Position numbers and translations under genes: made by a program. A stretch of 64,000 nt of DNA, from positions 11,098,001-11,162,000 of the forward strand of contig OY540815.1 in assembly GCA_961205875.1 (NCBI GenBank), read 5' to 3'. The DNA is from Sialis fuliginosa (Eukaryota > Arthropoda > Insecta > Megaloptera > Sialidae). Below are positions 52,835-62,200 of the stretch, piece after piece; positions within the stretch are counted from its first letter, which is position 1, and every line of letters begins with the position of its first letter. The notes below the pieces were generated by a model. That model was not told the DNA's origin, searched no databases, and was given only the letters and a program-made list of their open reading frames with translations.

Positions 52835-53045
52835 GTGATTAAATCCAGATTCGTGCTAGTAATTGCCGTGTGTGGTGTGGACATTGGACGGTGTGTGTGT
52901 GGGTTGGGGGGGGGGGTCAGTGGTGTGTTTATAAATATGAATGAGACCAGCAGTGGGTATCGACAGGCAGTAACGCCTGGACATGTAAAGTGGTGGTTCT
53001 GTTGGACGAGGTCGGGAAACGGCCCGGACGTTAGTGTGACGTAGG
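52835..53045 (+). promoter_or_regulatory. Third GC-rich island, GT/GG-rich
   Basis: TGTGTGTGGGTTGGGGGGGG, ACCAGCAGTGGGTATCGACA and GGGAAACGGCCCGGACGTTA contrast strongly with the flanks. A 69-codon frame is open but low-complexity at the start, with no recognisable domain. Candidate 5' UTR exon, promoter or remnant of a GC-richer element. It lies 3 kb past the 3' end of the receptor gene. Confidence 0.3.
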
Positions 53046-53401
53046 AAACCCCGTTTTTATATTTAATGGTAAATCGATTGTGTTTTAAATTTTTGTATTT
53101 TTCTTATTAACCATGTCTTGGTCAGGTGTAAAATTCCCAGTCAATATCTTTGGGGATATGAAGGATATAATATTTGTTGTGATTGAATAATTTTTTTAGA
53201 TCATATCGATTAAAAATTTTATGTTTGTCTCGATATTATTTGAATTCCTAACCTAGTTTGTATTATTGGGAAATTTTCAATTATTTAATTAATATTTTTC
53301 AAATTGATTCTTTCACAAAATATATTAGGAAAAATATTAGAAACTATCGTCTTTTTCTCACCTAATTATAATATTTTTAATATTAAGTTTACCTTATTTT
53401 T

Positions 53402-53500
53402 TTTTAGGGGGGGGAGTAATGAAACATCCCCTTTAAAATTAAAATAAATTATTTTATTTTATTTAGGGAAGGGGGGGGGGGGTTAATGGAACATTCACCC
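53402..53500. repeat. Two direct G-run/C-run units
   Basis: TTTAGGGGGGGGAGTAATGA...ACATCCCC (53403-53432) is repeated about 60 bases on as TTTAGGGAAGGGGG...GGTTAATGGAACATTCACCCC. Each unit can fold as a G-run/C-run hairpin. Confidence 0.7.
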
Positions 53501-55985
53501 CAAAAAATAAAAATTATAAAATTAAAGCAAAATAAATTATACAGTAATAACGAACGCAAATATTATTGTGCAAAACAAAATTTTAATCCACAAAACGGAA
53601 AATGTTATTGCTCAAAAAATTATTTTTAATGTCACATGTTATGTTTAATATAAGGCTCAGAATTCAAAATGTTATTGCTCAAATAAAATTTATTTGATGC
53701 TCAAAGTATATAAAATATTGCGCGCTTAAATACCACCACAATTAAACTTTTCTTTTTATAGTTAGTTTCTAATATTTCTGTAAGAAAATATATATATTTT
53801 TTTGTAATACATAAACTTATTTTAGAGTCTCAGGATGTCAAGTCGGAAAATATATTACCTTTGTATCAAATGGAATATAATGTTATAAAAAATTGAACTA
53901 AAAGGCCACGAAAGTAATATAAATGAATGAAATAAATTAAAATAGAAAAGGTTTTGTTAAGGAAAGGGTTAATGACGTAATGGTGTGCAGAAACAACAGG
54001 AAAGGGAAATGGCCAAATTTAAAAACATACATTTAGAATGCTAAATGGGTCAATATCCATATTTATTTGTACTGGTAGTGGAGGTTGTTACGTACGAATT
54101 TGTACCTAATTAGTTATTGCGGTTGGCATAATAGTTGTTTATATTTGGAAAATTAGAATAGTGCGTTTTTATTTCGAGCGAAAATTCAAATATGATGATA
54201 TGTTGTATAGGAAAATTATGATTGATTACTTTTTGAAATTCTTATCATGCAACTATTTTAAATTTAGTTTCGATATTTTTTAAGATTGCACGCTGAGGTG
54301 AGACTTTTCTCGCTCTTGGTTTGGGAACGAGTTTTTTCAGATTTTTTTAATTGATAGTTTAGAAATTAGGGTGGGGGGAGACGCTCTGATAACCACATTT
54401 AAATGCAAATATATCGTGACTGAAGGGTTAAAATCAAAAGACCATTTAACATTTTTTGTTGCATTTTAGGAGACCTATTTAAAGATACCCTACTTAATGG
54501 ATTAAGTGAATTTTTTTTTCAGTCTATGGAAAGGGGGTTCAAAAAAATGTTTTTTCAAAAATATTATCATTTCTGTTTTTGGGTTTTCAGTCTTCGTCCG
54601 TATACCAAATTTCATTTTAATCGGTCTAAAATTTCTTCTACTATAAGCATATGTACAAAAAGCATATGAATAAAAAATTCGTTGTATCTATTTTTTTTCT
54701 CTTAACACGTTCGCTAAAATTAATAATTATGTTACCTACACAGACAGTAATTGGTGTATAAAAACATATATTTAACAAATGAAGCATACATATGTATTAT
54801 TTCTTTTTTCTATTAGAATAATGAATACGGAAAAGAAGAAGACCTTCTCAAAGGGTATTTTCTTTTATGAAAATAGATATAACAAAGAGAGCTTTTAAAA
54901 TACGGAAAACGCAACGTTTTATTTTATCTCCGGTACCGCAAAACGTATTTTATGAAAATTTTTGAAGTTTGAAGATTACATATTCATAAGGAAAGTATTA
55001 AAACAGTGAAGATAAAGTTTATTGAATACATGTACATTACAACATTCACTTTCTTACCATATCTTGAAACATTTATGATATATGAATGATATTATATTAT
55101 GTTTATAGTGAGTGGAGTAGATTCTTCTTTGAGGGTAATATGTAATTGTATAATAGTATGTCTTGCTACCTCATTATAAGACATAAGAAAAGACAAGTGT
55201 GTACGACTATAATAGAGCCATGATTGATTTTTCTAATTTCTAAATGGATTTTATTATACTTATGTTTGTATTCTTTACTCACTTGATAAATCTCGTTAAG
55301 CCCAATAATAGAAAAAATACGAAAGATTCACTTACGATTTTTTACAAAATAAAATCCATAGTAAAATAATATAATGAAGTTGTGAACACTTTTGATTGAA
55401 TTTATATAAAACTGTTTTTAATTAAATAATAACAAATAATCACAAGTACAATATTATCCGTTAGTAATCAATATTCCATTACAAGAATTGATTCAAACAT
55501 TATGTATATAAGGATATCAGGTTTCAATTATTCATTAACAAACATTTATTTGTTATATTCCATATATACAATATTATACATATGTTTTGTGCAGTAGATT
55601 TAACAGTGAAACATTTAAATTAAATTTCATAATGCAAATACAGCTACAATACTGCATTTACTGTATATATTAAATGGTGTGGTAAATACGAAATCCTAGA
55701 TATATTAGGTTTTATTTAGTTGTTTTGGTAGTTAAAACGCATATAGCACCAACATTCATTAACAAATTTTGGTATAATATTACTAATGATAAATAGTGAG
55801 TAAATTGCTTTATTTAAAGATATGCTTTGTTAATTTAGATTTAATATTTTTCTTTTCAAACAATATGGTGCTATGTGTATTCGTTTATCGGTGTAGTGTT
55901 GTTGAAAATGCCCGAAAAGATTCGACCGATAAGTAGTCAAGAAGACGAACATTGAACGCGGGGTATCCGGAAATCATAGATATAT
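53501..55985. other. Gene-free AT-rich stretch downstream of the nAChR-like gene
   Basis: No exons recognised. A decayed repeat around 54290-54680 includes GTATACCAAATTTCATTTTA followed by ATCGGTCTAAAA, a phrase common in insect transposon remnants. Confidence 0.45.
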
Positions 55986-55991
55986 TTTATT
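55986..55991 (-). terminator. Candidate poly(A) signal of the nAChR-like gene
   Basis: AATAAA on the minus strand about 125 bases past the stop codon. In DNA this AT-rich such hexamers occur often by chance, so only the position supports it. Confidence 0.35.
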
Positions 55992-56116
55992 TTAAAATTT
56001 GTATAACCTAAAAGTAGGTATAAAATTTAAAAAAAATATAAGAAAGTAAAAACATATGTTTACAAATTTTTTAATGTATTTTTTAATGTAATTAATACGT
56101 ATTTTTGATGTAGCTT

Positions 56117-56290
56117 TTAGTAGATTGGTAAAAGTGCCAACATCATTATTAAATATGTAACAATGTAACAAATGAATGTAATTTTATCAATACACTGAGC
56201 AAATACAAACCATTCCTTTGAATATTGAACAGTAGGGGTCGTGGAGACCAAATCCATGTTCTCTTCATTATTGAAATTGGCATTCGTGAC
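56117..56290 (-). CDS. nAChR-like gene exon 9: M4 and stop
   Basis: The acceptor TTTCAAG precedes 56290 and joins exon 8 in phase 0. It encodes VTNANFNNEENMDL..., then KEWFVFAQCIDKITF and a hydrophobic stretch ending LALLPIY-TAA. This matches the 'EDWKFVAMVVDRLFLWIF' pre-M4/M4 pattern: acidic-Trp, then A..ID+, then about 20 hydrophobic residues. Homology is by pattern only, but phase, position and hydropathy all fit. Confidence 0.87.
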   Translation of the reverse strand, partial: VTNANFNNEENMDLVSTTPTVQYSKEWFVFAQCIDKITFICYIVTYLIMMLALLPIY

Positions 56291-59200
56291 CTTGAAAATG
56301 ATATCTGTTATTAAATCTATTGTTACTAATGAAAATTGTTTTCAGATTGAATGGAAGTTAAAAACAAAATTTCTTTTAGAAAATTATCTTCATGTTATTG
56401 ATCAGAACTAATGTATTAAAAAATTGATTTATAAAATTGAATGATAATAATAACTTTTGAATAATATTCTAATGTAAATATACGGTTAATGATTTCAGAT
56501 TTGATGTTGAACTAAACAGCAGTTTTTTGAAATTTTTTTTAATGAATTATTTCATCAAATGTGAAGACAAAAATATATTTATTATTAAATAGCTTATGAA
56601 CCAAACTGTTATAGTTATTAGAAATAATAATTTTAAAAGTGTCTAGTTACTTTTAAAACAACAATATAACTTGAAAATACTAAAATTCCAAACGTTTAAC
56701 ACGCAGACGTAGATCCTCTACGTTTAATTGTTTCGCTGACAACTTGGGTGGTGAATTATTGTAACTTACCTTTGGTATAATATCCCTGAGTAATATGGTT
56801 TGAACTGGTACATTTTTCATTACAGTTGACGCGAATGCGGAAACGTAAGATGGCGGAGTGGAAGTTGAAGACATTAAGTTTCTGACGATGCATGTTACAA
56901 ATAATCCGAATATTGTCAGAAATAAACTGTCTTTATAGAATGACACTGTAACAAAAAAAAATATATATATGGAAAAATATTTTTAATAAATGTTATTTGA
57001 TTTTTTAAAAGTCAACTTTTTTTAATAGAAACCTATATTTTGTCATATCGGAATCTTATTCTTCTTAAAAAATCAAAGAATTTAGGAAAATAACTAAATA
57101 TTTTAATTTTTTTTAGAATATTTTACCGATAAACTATTAATTTTTAAATAAATGTACTAATTTTATGCAAAAAATCATGGAGATAAAATATTAAAAGATT
57201 TTTTTTTGAAATTAAAATTTCAGATTTATTTTCAAGATAAATATCTTGAAAAATTTTTATCTAAGATTCTTTGCATAAAATTATGCACTTTTAATCTCTT
57301 AGTCCAGGAACATTAAGGTTTCACTGGGGAAAAATTTGCAATGAGCTGAACTTTTGTATACATCTTCATTTTATCTTTATAAATAAGGTATCAAAAATCC
57401 CCAACAATCTTGCAATTTTAGTTTTTGAAATATTTATAAAAAATTTAAAATGTTTCTTACAAAATATGTTTTATATTTTAAGGGGAATAAGATTTCGAAA
57501 TAAAAATCACTTGTTTTAATTTATAAAAAAACGAAGTTAATGTTCAAACAACCTTGAAAATTCTCACTAAACCAAGCAAAATAATACCATCCTATTTCCC
57601 CCTTGAAATCAAATAACATTTATTTAAAATATTTTTCCATACAATCTCTCGATTTTCAAGTTATTTGCTTGTCTCAATTTAATGCCGTACTTTCTGTAGG
57701 TATACTTACTTTTAAGAGACGTAACTAGGAAACAGGAATGGTGCATTTGAAAATGTACGCAAATATCTAGAGGCGTAATTTGAAGAGCTGTAACTGTGGG
57801 GTATGACTTTAATTAAAATTAAGAATACTTACATACAAAAGGGATTGTTACACCATTTGCGGGAATCATCCATGATAGATAATTGAGAAAAGAAAAGTGT
57901 AACAATAAACTTATGCCAAATAAATAAAACCTTTCTATAGAGCTAGGTTTCAAAGACATTGTGATTAGAATTAGTAAAATTAACACTGAAAACAATAAAT
58001 AAAATTAAAAATGACTGTCAATTTTATTAAATGTAAAAGTATACCAAAAGCTGGGATAATAACTGTTGCAATTTGTGATCCAGAATGTCTTGCAATAAGA
58101 AAATCGAATTTTAATATTGTATTATTCTCTACATAATATTCAGTTGCATCAATGTCATACAAATCCCAAGATTGAGAATTATTAGTAACAGCCATTTTGT
58201 AAGGGTCACTTGGTATACTGTAATTTATCTAAAATAAAAACATATATTTGAGTAAATATTTATTTAATTTATATAGGTATTATATTTTAATTAGTAAGCT
58301 TATTTGAAATACACAAGTATGTCATCATTAAAGTGGAATTGGATTATAAATTAAATATTATTCACAAGTATATTCTTGATAAAAAGCCTATAGTATAAAT
58401 ATCAAAACCTCTTCGTTCCAATAAATTAAATGATCGACCAGAACGATATGAAAACATTTATTGCTTTTGAGAATTTAAAAGACAGACGTAATGGAATGAG
58501 AATTTTGTTTAAACGGAAATCAAATTTCAATTTGATTCTTTGTTTTTAGTACGTCAAAAGAAATTTTACCTTGAACTAAACGTTTATTGAACTACCACCT
58601 AGATAGGAAATTAAAGAGTTATTTTCCGAATTTTATAAAATGAAATTGATATTTTGTTAATATATAAATTTGCACTTAAACTAAAAATATACACCTTAAC
58701 CACAAGGTTGAGGGATAAGTCTAAGATTTTTAATAGTGGTACCGGACTTATCCCAGCTTCAGTTCTTCTGGACCTTGCAGTTGATTGGTAAGAATCATTG
58801 AAGCAAGATAAGCTCTTTTAGTATAAATATAGGTTTAACCAAGACTATCAGTCTGGAACTGTTAGGCACCTGATGAGGACTTCTTGTGAAGTCGAAACAC
58901 ATGTCCAATGGTATTGTTTTATTGTGGTTAAGGTTTAGTTTAAGGCCCTCCGCACACGATGCGACTGTTTTGCAACGAGAATCGCAAACCAGTTGCGGAA
59001 GCGACTATTTTACAACTGGTTTGTAATCGATTTATATCCTCGCTCCGCACACGAGTGCGACTGAATCTTGATCAATCGACAGTTTTATGGGAATTGCCGT
59101 GATAAAAAAACGCGATTTTTTTAAAAAGTTTTTTTGACTTTTGGCAACATATCAAGCATTCTTGAATACCCAGGACTATAGTATATGTATAGACCTTCAT

Positions 59201-62200
59201 GTTTTTCCATTTCTTTGACGAATTTAATATTTATGAACTGATCATTTATTCTGAATGAACTAACTAAGTAGGTAATTATTAATAGGAATAATGATAATTA
59301 ACTAATAATCTTAATTATAAATAAATAATAATATTACTATAATTATAAAGCTAAAATAACATGCAACCACGCAACTGAAACCGAAATTCGATCTGCAAGC
59401 ACAGTTGCACGAAACTAGTTAGAAACTGATTGCAAATCTGTTTTGTTTGGGTCGCACCGTGCGGAGGGCCATTACGTTACACGTGCAAAGTCACCAAACG
59501 GTTGCTTACGTAACTGGTTTGCAATTATCGTTACAAAACGGTTGCTTCGTGTGCGGAGGGCCGAAGTGACTAAGAAACCACAGTTTCTCCATTTTTCCAG
59601 TATATAAATTTGCCTTTCAAACAAGAGAAATGTTAAAAGACAAAAAATATTCGTTTTAATGTAAACAAATCTGTGAATTTACTGAACAAATGAGTAATAT
59701 TTAAAAAAAATTAACAATTTAAAAAAAATATCAAGACCAAATAAAAATTTATCAAGCATTACATAAAATTGTAATTGACATTTTCTAATAAAAATGTATC
59801 AAAATGAAAAATTGCAGTTGTGATCTTAATGTACCTAAACTATTATTATTGTCTACGTGGTGGAGATATGGTTCCTGTATGCGGAAATTCTAGTAGATAA
59901 TTTAATTTAAAATTAAAATCATGATAATAAGGAATTTTATCATTTAAATGCCATTTATCCTGTATTTGTTTTAATTTATTTCAATAAACATTTGACAAAA
60001 TTTTGTTAGAAAAAACTGAGAAGATAATTCTAACCTGGAAATCGTCATAAAACCAAGAGCCATATTCCATTGAGCATGTTTGTGTGTCGTAGGGCCAACG
60101 CTTTAAATCCATGTCACAATGTGCAGTGTGGATGCAAATAGGCACGCACCAAACGCGTCCGCTTTTTTTCACCGTACACACTGTTTCAGGAAGAAGGTTA
60201 CTGCCTCCGGTTTTTGCTCTGCAAATTATTTTTTTTTAATAAGAAAGGTACTAGTGTAAAGTGTAGTAAATGCAATACCAGGTTTAAAAAATAATAATTA
60301 TTATTATTATTTATTTATTATTTCATAAATATTCTATATAAAATTTTCGTAATAGCATCGAAAGACAAGTAAAATTGAAAATAATGCGAAAAATTAATTT
60401 CTCAGTTTACTATGATTTTAAGAAACCGGCACTCCTTGTGTTACTTTTAAAACGATATTAACGACCTTGGAATTATTTTAAATAAAATTTTGTTCTCTAT
60501 AAAAAAGTCCTTTACGCCGTATTTGTAAAATGAACGGTTTTAGCGAATAATGCGTAAAACTATGAAAAAAATGTAACCCGTTCACCATTTTTTCGAGATG
60601 GCGGCAGTAGCACAACTCGGATCAGCTCGGACTTTTTGTGGGATGATCAGGTACACTAGTATAATGTTTCCACGAAAAACCATTTTGGTCTGAATCAGTT
60701 CCGGGTAAAAGTCTAATCTGATTGGACTATAAAACTCATTTTAATATAAAAAAATACATACGAATTATATAATATTAAATCTGGGTACCATATCTCACTA
60801 CTTTTGACTATTATTTCGGTAATATTATCGTAGTCATTTGGATTCCAATTTAAATGTTCATCATCCCAATCCTTAAAATTGAATAAATACATTTTTGAAT
60901 AAGATTGGTATATATGTATAACTTTATATTTAACTTACCAAATTTATCCACATATTGACAGTAAGTTGCGAAGTTCTGTCTGACTAAAAATAAAAATAAA
61001 ACAACTTAATATGACAATGATTAGAAAATAGTAAATTAATCATTAGTGGTGTAGACAAAAACATTATTATTTAAAATCCTAAAAATTAGAGAAACAATGA
61101 AATATCTTAAATCAACGCTATCCTCAAACGATCATATGTTTACGTTCTTAAAATATAGTGTCTTCAGAAATACTGACACAATGTTTTTAGTAACTTCGGT
61201 TGGTCGATACAATTTGATTTCTAGAAGTATTTTCCCCTTTCGTTTCTTTTCCCACAACTAGACGCTAAATGAAGTTTATGTTAACTTTAAATTATGATTA
61301 AATTGTCACATAATTTTAATTCTTGTTAATTAATGTAATATCATACTATTAATATAATCCAAAAATAGTTTAAACATCAATTGATTTTAAAGTTTAATTT
61401 GACAGGGAATAAGTTTTTCTCAAATAAATACTTGTATGTGGGGTTAAAGATTAAATATACTTTTAGAGAGGTTGTCAGGTTCAAAGTGTAATAATTTAGA
61501 GAGATTGTGCAAAAAACGAAATGGAAATCCGAAATTAGTGCTAGTTTTAAAATAATTTATAGTAAATATAATAAAATCATAAAATAACCGGAATGGGACA
61601 ACTCGCCGCGACCAACTCACCGCTGCCAATTCGCTGCGATTTCAAGTTATCACGGTATTTGTGTATTTGAGCTAATATATATTTAATATTACTACTGTCA
61701 TCACATTAGTTCTATTAAAATGTCCCTAAGTTACTACTGGCATTAAAGGTGATGCAGGGGAGTGGAGCCCCCCACATTAAATCTACTATAATTAAAATAT
61801 AGTTTCTGAACGTTAAAAGAGAGGCAAAGGGGGCAGATGCCATCGCATTAGTTAAAATAAAATGTTCCTAAATAACTACTGACATTATAGGGAGTGTAGT
61901 GGCGCAGAGTCCTCCGCATTAGATCTAATATACATATTTGTAATGTAATGGGAGGCAGAAGGGTGGAGCCCCCCACACAATATCTAATAAAATATTTCTA
62001 AATAACTAATGGCGTTAAATGAGGTAGGGGGGAAGCCTGAAGACTTGTATTAAATACAAGTCTTCAGGCTTCCGCGGTGATCTTGTTATGGATTTTGGCT
62101 TCTGTGTGTGAGCCGCTTCGATGTGGTCCTGTAATCGACGCGGCTTACACCCAGAAACCAAGATCCAAATTAAACTAAATATTTTCATGAAAAACAATTA

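Noticed and set aside
59981-60181. Single-exon ORF starting at GTG within the Cys-loop exon
   Set aside because: It is part of exon 5 of the receptor gene. Its upstream start and its extension past the donor at 60034 are artefacts of unspliced reading.
61444-61629. 61-residue minus-strand ORF opening MAAVSWSRRVV
   Set aside because: It arises from the GC-rich 14-bp tandem repeat and then reads AT-rich intron sequence. It is not in phase with flanking receptor exons.
62015-62197. 60-residue minus-strand ORF
   Set aside because: It is produced by the two hairpins and tandem array in intron 2, with no splice signals or protein-like features.
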